Shown here in pieces: positions 47,590 to 57,717 of a DNA stretch of 64,000 nucleotides. A model generated the notes under the pieces. That model was given only the letters and a program-made list of their open reading frames with translations, was not told the DNA's origin and made no database searches. Source of the stretch: Nissolia schottii (taxonomy: Eukaryota > Streptophyta > Magnoliopsida > Fabales > Fabaceae); the NCBI GenBank assembly GCA_003254905.1, contig QANU01025256.1, positions 124,001-188,000 of the forward strand, given 5' to 3'. The translations under genes were made by a program, and so were the position numbers. Positions within the stretch are counted from its first letter, which is position 1. Each line of letters starts with the position of its first letter.

Positions 47590-50289
47590 TTCCGTTTTTG
47601 GCCTTGGGCAACCTTACAGGGCCTAATAGGGGACAGGGGAGGGGATGGGAAAATGGGGACCCGAACCACATCAACATCCTTTTTCATAAGGACCAATGGA
47701 AGTGCTATTTGAGCTACAACTATTGCCGGTTTGAAGTTTTAACCTGATCCTTACTTGGTTCTTGGTTGATACTTGCTACTTGAATTCCTTAACTAGTCAA
47801 TACATGCAGCGCAAAAGGAAATCACGTAAAGGTGGATCTTATTCAACACTATCTATATTGAGGAGGGAGCTGCGTGAAGGAAATTTGCCATCCCTTTTTG
47901 GTGGGTCATCGTGTATAGTGTCCTCGTCTAATGCAGCACCTGATCCAATGTTGTCATCATTTATACTGCCTATAGGTAATGAACTTCCCAGTTCTCAGCC
48001 TCACATTCATGCTGAGGCAAGGCCATCCAAGAAAAGCTTAGATGAGTGTTTATCAAAAAGGTATGTCAATTTCAATTTTCAATTTCTCTTAGAAACAATT
48101 GCCACTTCTTCATTGAATTCTGCTTATTATTGTGGGAGTATTCCTATTTGTGGCGCCATGTGATGATGCCATACTGTTTGAATCCCATCTACTGTTTTTC
48201 ATGCATTAATGCAATAGATAATTTATACTCATCTTAAATGTTGATTACATTTATTGCACATGATAGGAACCCAGAAAATGAATGGTAAATTTATTGAAAA
48301 ATAGAATAAACCTGAAAACATAAAGATCCTGTAGAACTTAGATTGTTTACCAAACTCCCTGCTCAAGAAGCCCTAAAACCTCCATTCATTTGCACTCCCT
48401 CTTTCACCCTCTCAGCTTTTTATCCATTTTCCTAATCTTATCCCCACCTCACTCTTCTAGCCACACAACCTCTCCTCTTCCCTTTACTGCCTCATCAATA
48501 TTCCCGTTAAGGATCCTGTGATGGCTGAATCCCATGGGGTCCCCACCTGGGAATTTTTTTTTCAAAGGTTGGATTATGCATAGCCGACCTTACATAGTGG
48601 GACAAGGCCTAGTTGTGGTTGGATTATGCATGAGCTCACTTCTCTTATCCCAATTCCTACCAAAAACCCTGGTCTTCCTCCTTAATTAACTGGATCTGGC
48701 CCATTAAGTCACAGAAAGATTTCAGCCCTTCATTTGGGCCTTACCCATTAGATTTAGGTCAAGAGTTTGACCAAACTTCTGAAAAGTCCAATTCTGCCCT
48801 TTCTTCCTTCTCTGTCATGTAGGTTCTGCTGGGCAATCGTTGTGCAGCTGCCGTCTGCCTGCACCTCAATTGCAATGGCTGTCGTACAAGGATTTGTGTC
48901 TGGTTGTTCAGTTAAGACTGACAATCCATCTGCCACCATGGACAAAGTTGGGTGTGGCGGTTTAGGTGGTGGTAGTAGGCTGGACTTCTTGAAACATGGT
49001 CATCATGGGGCATTTGGCACTGTTAGGTCATCATGCAACCTAGGAGTTCTGACTTGCCCCTATTTTCCTCTGGATTCCCACTTCTCAGTTGCAAAACCCA
49101 AGAACACTTCTTGGTGTTGAATGGAGTGTCAAGAGCAGTTTACTCTTGGTTTTTTCAGTCATTGAGACCTCCTCTTTGGTCCTCGGATTTCTAAACACCA
49201 TTGTCCCCTCAGGTTCTTTCTTATACTAGACCCAAACAGCTTGATCTAGATCATACTGTGGTTGAAAAACGTTTGGTCACAGCCTTCATGATCCCAAGTA
49301 TTTGGGTTGTGCCACTTCAAACACTGGTGCCAGAATCTCTCAGAGCAGTTGCAACCTCTAGTGTGCTTCCAGTGTTTCCTTTGCATTGAAGTGTTGCTCA
49401 ACATTGATTAACTAACCATAAGCATTATCTTTGTCAAATCCAGGAACTTTGATCTCTTCCGTTGACTGAAAACTTGCATCTCCAATTTATCTAGCAGCTT
49501 CTTAGTTCGTCCCACACTTATCTTCATTCTATCAATACAAGGTTCTATTGATCAGGAGCTTTGATACCAATTAATGGGAACCCAGAAACTGAACAGTACT
49601 TTTATTGAAAAACATATATAGAAAAGACATGTTTAACTATGGAGGGAGAAAACAGAAGAAAGAAAACAAAATGATTCTGTAGAACTTGGAGCCCTTCTCA
49701 TGGAGCCCCAAAAGCCTCAATCAATTTCTGGATGCCCTGCCTCTTTCCCCCCTCTATTTTTTCTCTTTTCCTATCTGAATTCCCTCCTCACTTCTCTAAC
49801 TGCATATCCCAGGAGCTCTCCACTTCCTCTTGCTGCCGCATCAATATTCCCATCCTATTCTTATTGCACCTGTGGGTCTAATACCATCATTTAAATGTTC
49901 CAAAATTTTGGGGTAAGATTATGTCATTAGCTGAGATGATATTCTGCCTGTTTGTACAATCCTCTCTCGCACATACTGTGCATTCCTGAAAAGTAAGTGG
50001 ACTAATTTTCTCCCATTACCAACCATCTAATTTATTTTGTGAATAGTTTCAGATTATTTTCATTTGCATGTTTTTATAAACCTTTCACCCGAACCAATCA
50101 CTATAGTACCTTATTGAGTACACGTGTTTGATTGTCTCCAAGTATTCCCTATTTTCTTACATGTCTATATTTCTGTTCAGAAATGCGGAGACATCTACCT
50201 TATCAGTAAAGGATAAGGAAGAGAAAGCACAAAAATGTGAGTTTGTTCAAGGGCTGTTGCTGTCCACCATACTAGATGACAATTTATGA
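43863..50289 (+). CDS. DI19: Di19-family (drought-induced 19) C2H2 zinc-finger protein
   Basis: Exons 43863-43941, 45086-45228, 47274-47351, 47804-48060 and 50181-50289 join in frame (666 nt, 221 aa, normal for the family). The N-terminus MDADSSWSARLSSASRRYQ and the two Di19 zinc fingers are clear: CPFCSEYFDIVGLCCHIDEEH (about residues 47-67) and CPVCALRVGVDMVAHITLQH (about 76-95). A basic nuclear signal QRKRKSRKGG follows (from about 102), then the Di19 C-terminal domain (YSTLSILRRE, SLFGGSSCIVSSS, FVQGLLLSTILDDNL). Di19 proteins are nuclear transcription factors tied to drought, salt and ABA signalling. Introns 1, 2 and 4 are GT-AG; intron 3 is AT-AC. Introns 2 and 4 contain LTR-element remains. 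I cannot tell which Di19 paralogue this is. Confidence 0.94.
44363..44841. mobile_element. MITE with TGGGGTGTACA ends in Di19 intron 1
   Basis: TGGGGTGTACA (44363) and TGTACACCCA (ending 44841) are inverted. GC-rich ACTCG/CGAGTC motifs (44,695-44,830) lie next to the right end. The GGTGTACA terminus resembles hAT-type MITEs. No 8-bp target duplication could be confirmed. Confidence 0.5.
45604..47180 (+). mobile_element. Degraded copia-like LTR element in Di19 intron 2
   Basis: The 3' LTR (46827-47180) begins TGTTAGAAATC after a GATGGGGAG polypurine tract and ends CTCAACA. A related, shorter 5' copy begins TGTTAGATATT at 45604 and shares ATCATAGA.GGT..C.TAGGATTAGGA, GGGATTAGTG.TTTGT and ATATCA.TATATT blocks. 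The flanking pentamers ATTAT and ATTAC resemble a 5-bp target duplication. The interior (45.85-46.8 kb) has no intact gag or pol. A (TA)n microsatellite is at 46,734-46,762. The orientation follows from the polypurine tract. Confidence 0.65.
47352..47803 (+). other. U12-type AT-AC intron of the Di19 gene
   Basis: The intron begins ATATCCTTT directly after exon codon AAG (47349-47351) and ends AC at 47803, before ATGCAGCGC. The U12 branch site TTCCTTAAC is at 47785-47793, with its A 11-12 nt from the AC end. All three elements match the minor-spliceosome consensus. Splicing here keeps the family linker IFK/MQRKRK intact. The nearest GT-AG alternative (GTATAT at 47341, CAG at 47807-47809) shifts the frame and hits a stop after a few codons. 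Without splicing, translation stops at about 47,373. Confidence 0.92.
48261..49889 (-). mobile_element. Non-autonomous LTR element in Di19 intron 4
   Basis: Two related long repeats in the same direction, about 48261-48535 (from TGATAGGAACCCAG) and about 49575-49889 (from TGGGAACCCAG), share AAC..TA.TTTTATTGAAAAA, TCTGTAGAACTT and CATCAATATTCCC. Just left of the second is GCTTTGATACCA, whose complement TGGTATCAAAGC is an initiator-Met tRNA primer-binding site, so the element reads on the minus strand. The interior of about 1 kb has only weak ORFs and a stray RTE-like 3' end (AGTGGGACAAGGCCTAGTTGTGGTTGG at 48,596-48,622). No pol was seen. Confidence 0.65.
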
Positions 50290-50635
50290 AGGAAATTCAT
50301 CACGAAGGCTTCTGCAGTGGCTGGCTTAAATTCACAGATGCCTGCAACCTTTGGTTTGTCCAGTGAAATTGTCTGTCTATGTATTTGATCATAGTGGAAT
50401 AAGTGTAGTATAAAATGAATGTAATGTAATTTATGTTGTAAACTGAACTGGTGTATTAAGCGCATAAATTTTATCTTGTCCTTTAATTTCAGATCATGAA
50501 GGCTTAAATGATAATAGAGAAATATCCTTTCCTGCTGCAAGTGATATTTGCATTATGGTACGGTTTTTTATTTCATGTTTGTGCTTTGTCGAACACATGA
50601 ATGCTTGAATGTTTTTACTAAACACTTTCAATGCA

Positions 50636-51458
50636 TAGTATCCCAATGCATGCTTTCCGCTGATGACATTGTTTTGGTGGGAGAGTCGAGAGGAGTTAAA
50701 TGGAATGTTAGAATTATGGAGATAAGTGCGGGAAACACATGATCTTTGTATAAACAGAAGTAAAATTGAATATATGGAATGTATGCTTAGTAAAAGGCGT
50801 ATAATTTAAATGTAGAGGTAAAAATTGGAGAAGATCTTATACCACATGTCAAGAGGTTTAAGTACGTTGACTCCATTATTTAAAATGATGGAGAGATAAA
50901 GAGTGATGTTAATCATAAGATCTAAGCTGGATGAATGAAATGGACGAGTGTATCGAGAGTTTTGTGTGAAAAAAAAATGTCATTTAAGTTTAAGAGAAAA
51001 TTTTACTACATAGTTGTAAGATCAACAAAGTTATTCAAGAATGAATATTGGACAATAAAATGCCAATAAGAGAATAAATTCAATATTGAGAAAATGAGGA
51101 TGTTACAATGGATGTGTGGACACACTAGACAAGATAGGATTGAAAACGATTGCATTAGGGAGAAGATTGTAGTAGCACCTATAGTACAAAAGAATGTAGA
51201 ATCCCATCTTAGGTGGTTTGGCCGTTTGGGTATGTGAGGAGAAGACCATTAAAAACTCCAGGGAGGAGAGTAAATCAAGTGACGGTTAAATCATTAGCTA
51301 GAGGTAGAGGAGACCTAAAACAACTATAGAAGAAACTATTAAAAGAGATTTAAAAGTTAATGGGTTACATGAAAACATGACCATTGACAGGACACTATGA
51401 CCTCACTTGATCTATATAACTGACCTCACGTATAGAGATAAGGCTATATTGTTGTCAT
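50636..51458 (+). mobile_element. 5'-truncated RTE-type LINE
   Basis: It starts within the RT at the FADD equivalent ([15 protein letters not shown]) and continues with the post-RT region seen in the 16.7 kb element (MRMLQWM.GHTRQDRIENDCIREKI, SHLRWFG). It ends with GAGATAAGGCTATATTGTTGTC. It is about 0.8 kb, full of frame breaks, and lies just beyond the Di19 3' end. 5' truncation is the normal outcome of LINE insertion. Confidence 0.8.
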
Positions 51459-51736
51459 TGATTGTTTTGTCAAAGTCACATTAAAGAATAAATACATCCA
51501 TTTCGCATATACCTCCGACGAATGTGCCAACTCATAATGTGCCGTCTTTCTCCAAAAATGAAAAGTCGGAAGAGTGATATGTTTTCAATTTTAATTTTCA
51601 GCATATTTTTATTACGAATTGTGATTTTTTCTTTTAAAATTCTAATTTATGGTTTTAACTTTTTGTTAAGTTTTTCTTCACAAAATTTTAAAATTAGGAA
51701 ATAAGATAAAAAAAGTAATACTTTTTCAATTACTTT

Positions 51737-52150
51737 TTTTTTTTGGTAGTCAAAGGGGCAGAGCCCAAAAAAGAAACAACAACAAACAAATTAGCCTCCA
51801 CGAGGCCACGCAATCTGAATCAGGTCATTCAGAAGGAGAGGATGAGTAGCTGCAGGCGCTGTATCAAAGTAAGAAACCTCAAAGGAAGGAAGGCTATGAC
51901 TTAGGTGAGCAAGGCAATCTGCAACACGGTTGGATTCTCTAAAGACATGTTGAAGGTGCACCATCCAATTCTTTGACAACATGTCTCGAATACGAGATAT
52001 GATCGAGGCAGCAGGATGCAAATGGTTATGACAATTATGGATAAGCTTAATGGCACTATGAGAATCACAGTCAACCCGCACTTGCTAGAAACCACCCCGC
52101 CAGGCAATATTAAGCACATGCAAAATGCCCCAAAGTTCAGCTATAGTAAT
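51737..52150 (-). mobile_element. L1-type LINE 3' end with RNase H-like domain and poly(A)
   Basis: On the minus strand the frame reads VDCDSHSAIKLIHNCHNHLHPAASIISRIRDMLSKNWMVHLQHVFRESNRVADCLAHLSHSL, the RVT_3/RNase H-like domain at the end of plant L1 ORF2. It then has about 100 bp of 3' tail and a poly(A) (plus-strand T run at about 51,737-51,748). The upstream part is absent, so this is a 5'-truncated insertion. Confidence 0.82.
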
Positions 52151-52931
52151 GGATGTCAAACCCAATTTAGCCGTTTCAATTATAATATATTAAATGATAA
52201 AACCCCTGAAATATCGTTTTCAAGTATACAAATTATGACTAGCAAAATAATTGAGAATAGATCTTCTTGCAATTTTCATATAATAAGATCATGTGATTTC
52301 CTATTATTAATTTAAAATGTAAGATTCATACCTAACATAAATAATGAAAAAATTGAGGGTAGAAAGATGAGACATGATCTTGTTAGAGAATCTATTCTCG
52401 AACTAGCACAAGGAATTTTTTGATAGGTTTGCATTTCCTTGCGTTGATAACCAAAGGAACAACTTGTACGTTAGTAAATTGTAAGTGCCTGACTGTTTTA
52501 GATAGCAATGCAACCAGAACTAGTGTTAGATTCCTCTTTAAGGATAAAAAAAGGTGAATCATCAAGTGCACTATGGCTCTGATACTCCAGTCAAATCAAC
52601 CACCCTAAGAAGCAGTTCCCGTCTCGGCCTACGATTCACATTCATTTGCTTAATTGGGTATTCCTTCGGTACCATTGATATATTCTCAATCTTTCCCATT
52701 TCTATTTTTTTCTCTTACTCATCCAATCAGACTATGAGACTCCAATTGAAGAAATTAAACTTCAGAACAAACACAGACAGCCTTCCTGTTCAGAAGTAGT
52801 GAATCATATTCATATATATGTATGAACATGTAAAATGAGGATATTCTTGTCTCTCTGAACCCTTACCAACAAAATGGTGTGCCTTTGGACACATTTGTTT
52901 AGACACATTTGCAACAATTCTTTTTTTATGC
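52151..52931. other. Intergenic; no gene seen
   Basis: Short ORFs without domains. The right part should include the 3' UTR of the minus-strand RING/PHD gene, whose stop codon ends at 52932. Confidence 0.45.
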
Positions 52932-55900
52932 CTAAAGACCTAATCTTAACCAATGTGACGGAACTCTCGTGTCCAAAATCCTCTTCACCACATCTCCTAC
53001 AAAAGAATCAAAGCAAGATGAGCAGCAACCTTTAAGCAGACTCGTTTGACCAGCGGCCATTAGTTCAATATGCTGACAGACTGACGGTGGCGGCACGTTG
53101 CAAACCTCACTCCTATTGTGCTCAAGACCACAAGCTGCTAATATGGTGTGCATGCAACTCCTTGCAATGTCCTTGAAAGTATTGTGGCCTGCATCAATAA
53201 AAATAGACAGGTATTTTGAAGAGCAGAGTGAGTTGAGCAGAAAAAAGAGAGAGAGCACTTGAAAGGAACCATGATGCAAGTTTCCCTGTTATAAGAAATC
53301 ATGATGGAATTTTTATTCCAATGCTTGATTGAAAAAGGAATAACGCACGAGTACCTCAGTCAAGGTTCTCTTCAGACAGGAAATCATGTCCTGATTTCTC
53401 GTAATGAAATGGCGGCCTTGTGATCCGAAGGTCATGTGTCTCTTAAAGGTAGGGGATAATTCCCCGCCTTATGGGTTGAGTCCTGATTGTGGCAAATTGC
53501 CTTCCCTCCCCCATATGATGAATAGGAAAAAAAGACGGTAGAACTAAAATTTCTTTAAGTGATTGAAGCAAAACAACATTTACCTAAATCAATATTTTGA
53601 GACAAGCTCTTCAGGTGGCTTTTCACCATTGACTGCAACTGCTCCCTCGCAATGTGGAAGTTACTCTCTTTGTTTGCTCCGGGGGACAAGCTATCATCAA
53701 TGATAATGTTTGATGATCTGCTGGACTGATGGATTTGATCACAGTCTAATACCGGTGGGGTCCCCACAAGTCCAGGCCAAAATGCACCATTCTGCATTAA
53801 TGGAGAGGGATTATTGCATAATCTCTCCTCAAAAAACGTATGGCATGATGTTCCCACATCCTGCGCCATTGCATGCTCAGCAGCGGCCATTTCCCTACTT
53901 TGATCAATTTGAGAGCTGTACAAGTTACTAGCTGGACTGGTAGCTGGAATAGCATTAGTTCTGCCAGTTGTAGAGGTCATTCTATCCATTGAAAGAAGCT
54001 GCTGAATTTGACGGTGTATCCAGCGTCTCTCTGATAAAGTCGGTGCCCCTCCTCCACTTACAGGAGAAGCTCCTTCAACACTTCTTCCAGAAAATCTAGA
54101 AGATGGAACATGCCCAAATCCTTGACTAAAAGCTGCACGGGGCGAAGATATCACATTGAGGTCTATACTTTCACGTACATGAATGGCGGGTGGTCTAACT
54201 GGCAGGCTCTGGATCGTCGCCCTTTGTTCAGCCACAAGTTCCTCAACTTGGGAGCTTGATCCCAAAACAACTGGTCTACAACCATTGCAATACCAATTAC
54301 CTTCAGGAACTTCCTGCCCCAAACCAACACAATATGTGTGTGCAGGAGAATCGCATAAATCACATAGTAACATGAGGCCATCATCTCCACCTTGATGGCA
54401 CTCTGAACAAATAACGCACTCATATGGATCAATATAACTCCTGAGCTCTTCTTCAGAAGGCTGATAAACCTGCACATGCAATCAAATTCAAAATGTTTAA
54501 ACTAGGAGCACTAGATCAAAGAAAGTGCAACAGCTATAACGGGTAGAATTCAAATACCTGGTCTCGCTCTGGGACTTGAATCACTACTTCTCTTAAGTCA
54601 ATCCCTGTCGTTGAACGTGCTGGTTTACTGATTGTAGTGAATCTCTGCTTACACAGAGGGCAGCGAGATTCTACCTTCGCCCACTCCATGATGCAAGCAA
54701 AACAAAAATAGTGAGTGCAACAGTTTAGTACTCCCCTTACTCTTCTTTTATCTTCCTCAGACAGACAAATTCCGCACACCTGCTTTCCCACCCTACTTTT
54801 TAAAACCTCCACCTTTTCCTTACCCTTTCCCCCTTGAGGTTCTTCGATCTTTTCCTTACCCTTCTTCCCTGAATGTTTCCGTGGCTGCTGTAGATCTTCG
54901 TGGACTACTCCATTCTCTCCATTTGTTATTAGAAGGCATGAACTCCTCAAGTTGATTTTTGAGCCTCCACGCAATTCCTTGGCTTCTCTTACCTGTTCTC
55001 TCTCTTCTTCAGAGATGGTATACTCAAAATCCGATGCTCCAGAAACCACACAATCAGAATCTGAAAGAAGAACCCTTCTCCTCTTCCGATCCCGTGTTCT
55101 CCTGCTTCTTGTCCTGATGGCAGGGCCACTATCTATAAAATCATCTTCATCGTCACATTTTACTTTACTCCTTGACCCAACATTCTTTTTCCTTTTGCTT
55201 CTCAATGGCTTCTTTGATGCTCTAGAACTCCTCCTTTTGCGATCTCTGGTAGAATCTACAAAGGCCCTTTTCTGCAAAACCTTCTTGCCCATTTTCATGC
55301 CATTTTTGTTCTTCTTTCTCCCCCTCACTCCTTCTCCTTCTTCTTCATCTGAATAGTTATCTTCCTCCGGTGTAAACTCATCATCATCATCACAATCAAA
55401 TTCCTCATCCTCTTCATCTAGATCCTCCTCCTCTTCCACTACCCACTCATCTCCTAAATCTTCCTGCTCTTCCTCGTCTCCATCTGTCTCCACTTTCTCT
55501 TCTTCCTCCTCCTCCTTGTAATTCTCGTCCTTCTCATCCTCCTCCTCCTCTTTATCTTCATCTTCTTTTAGTTGTTCTGCATATGTAATTCTTCCCCTCT
55601 TTGTTGATGTCTTACTTGCATTTTTTCGCCGACCACAACCATTTTTGGCCTTGGATGTATTGAAATTCCTCATTCCATGAAACTCATCCTCCTTGTCCTC
55701 GTCCTCGTCCTCGTCCTTCTCCTTTTCTTCTTCTTCCTCCTCCTCATACTCTTGCACTTCCTCATACTCATGCTTCTCCTCCTCCCCCTCTTGTCCTCTT
55801 CCTCCTCCTCCTCCTCNTCTTCTTCTTCTTCTTCTTCATATGTAATCCTTCCCCTCTTTTGTGAGGTTTTACTTGCATTTTTCCGCCAACCACAAATGCC

Positions 55901-56122
55901 ATTTTTTGCCTTGGATCTTTTGAACCTCACTCTTCGATACTCCTCCTCCTCTTCTTCCATTAAACTATCAAAACTCTCCTCTGATGCAAATCCATCTAAA
56001 GAAGAGGAATAGTCGTCATCTGAGACCACATAGTCCTCATCCGAATCATCAGAACCGGCCTCCTTCGACCGAGCCCTCTTTCTGATATAGCCTCTGCTAT
56101 TAAACTTTCCTCCCCTTCCCAT
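52932..56122 (-). CDS. RING and PHD finger protein (PHRF1-like), acidic N-terminus; frame break near an N
   Basis: Coding exons 56122-54558, 54469-53584 and 53188-52932 have GT-AG borders; exons 2 and 3 join cleanly to a stop. The start MGRGGKFNSRGYIRKRAR follows a splice acceptor, so a 5' UTR intron is likely. Exon 1 encodes long Glu/Asp runs and basic segments, then a C3HC4 RING (CGICLSEEDKRR... CCTHYFCFACIMEWA... CPLC, about 54,643-54,783). Exon 2 opens with a PHD finger (CVICSECHQGGDDGLMLLC, then CDLCDSPAHTYC and CNGC, about 54,278-54,420), followed by a long Ser/Pro-rich region. The third exon holds a conserved-looking Cys-rich end. RING plus PHD suggests a nuclear chromatin-associated E3 ligase. 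Exon 1 is 1565 nt, not a multiple of 3. The frame breaks between 55,784 and 55,817 in Glu repeats beside the ambiguous base, so either an assembly error or a real frameshift. Confidence 0.88.
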
Positions 56123-56880
56123 CTGTTCCCACACACAAACAGACAACCAAAAAAGCACACCAATTTATTAGAACCCCATTCAAGTCAAAGGCTAAAAGCA
56201 TTAAAACTCAAATAAAACCATATCAAATATCACTACAACATAAGTTAACAGGATTCTTCAACCCTGGGTTCCCTCTTAAGCTAAACTCAGATACGGTATC
56301 AAAATTATCGCTACCAAGTTAGTAAAGTAGCAACATTTAACATTTATTGCCACCACGGATCTGAGTTTTACCAAAGAGCACAAACATTAACCGAGGAAGA
56401 AACCAATCACAGAGATCCCATAATTTGTTTCCTCATAAATTGTGTGGGATTGTGCCATATCGGCAAGAAAAAAACCGATCAATCGTAGCAAGTAAAATAG
56501 TCAATGATTATACCTCATTTATCATGAATTTCAACACAGAAATAACCTTCCACGCAGAAAAGGAATACACACAGAAAGAGAGAGACAAAAGGAAAGAAAA
56601 TCATAGGAATCAAAACAAGAGCAATAATAATAATAATAATAATAAGGAAAAAGACCAAGTCAACTTAGATATCTACTGAAACTGGAAACATACTTGAAGT
56701 GGGAAGGAATCTTCTAAAGAGAGAAACAAGGAACAAAGAGAAGAGAGCGATAAGAGAGAGAGAGTGAGTGGGAGAGAGAGAGAGAGAGAGAGAGAAGATA
56801 AGGATTGTGTTACCTGCGCGAGGAGAGGAGGAACAAAGCAAACACAAACGATGAATTGTTTTTCTCAAATTCCAGATTAA
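56123..56880 (-). other. 5' UTR exon and UTR intron of the RING/PHD gene
   Basis: On the minus strand a GCAG/GTAAC donor at 56814/56813 and the acceptor ending CAG just before the ATG (56123-56125) outline a UTR intron of about 690 bp. It contains a (CT)n run (plus-strand GA repeats, about 56,755-56,795), which is common in plant leader introns. (AAT)n is at about 56,624-56,643. The transcription start was not determined. Confidence 0.5.
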
Positions 56881-57717
56881 TGCTTCTCTTTGGCTCCTGA
56901 GGTTTTTGCTTTGTTTTTATTTCTTTGCTCTCTCTCTCTCTGCGTTTCCTTTTCTTTTTTATTGATTTTATTTATCCTTTTATTTTTATCTTGCATAGAG
57001 ACGCAGTATTTTCCTCGTTTTGTATGAACGTTCAAATGGCGTCCGCATCTCTGTGACCTGGTGGAGTTACCTATTGAAATTACCAAAGTACCATCACATT
57101 TATATGGACGTTAAACTGTAATAACTTCTTTTTGCGTCATCATAATTACATTTTCCCCTCGTTTTTTTCTTCCCTTGTTTGAACTTTTTATTTTTATGGT
57201 CCTTCTTTTGGCATTCATGTTTTTATAGAGATATCGATATCTCTTTATATTTTGACGGTCATAATTTATTTTCAGGTTTATAATAAAAGTATTAAGAGTT
57301 AGTGGACACATGACTGATTTTTAATTATAGATAATTATAGGGTACTAATATCTTTAAATTTGATGGGATATCAGAATAATACCCTTTTTTTATTATAATA
57401 AATAGAATTTCGCTAAGAAGTGACTTAGAGCCTTTGTTAAGGAACCATAAGACAAAAGTTTTTATTATAAACATAAGCATTTTAAGTCTTTATTGCAATA
57501 AATACTTTTAAAAAACTAAAAATTTTCTTCGTATGGTTCTTTAACCAGTGTCTTAATGACATTAATTAGCAAGATCCTATAAAACAATAACTAGTGTAGT
57601 ATCTATGTATTTCATATAATTGTTATAATATATATTTTTGAGTTTAATTTTGAAGTATTGACAGTGTAAAAACTTTACATAATTGTCCAATTAATTCTTT
57701 TCATTTGGATGACTTTA
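56881..57717. other. Upstream region of the RING/PHD gene; AT-rich, ends in a MITE half
   Basis: No coding sequence. The last about 65 bases (TATTGACAGTGTAAAAACTTTAC...) look like one end of a short MITE, the other end of which may lie beyond the long LTR at about 61,530-61,550 (TTTACACTGTCCATTGCA). Confidence 0.35.

Noticed and set aside
47492..47712. Glu/Arg-rich ORFs around 47,550
   Set aside because: They arise from a (CT)n microsatellite inside the AT-AC intron.
53380..53520. Possible SINE (tRNA-like segment) in intron 2 of the RING/PHD gene
   Set aside because: No convincing A box and B box pair and no tail or target duplication; too weak to call.
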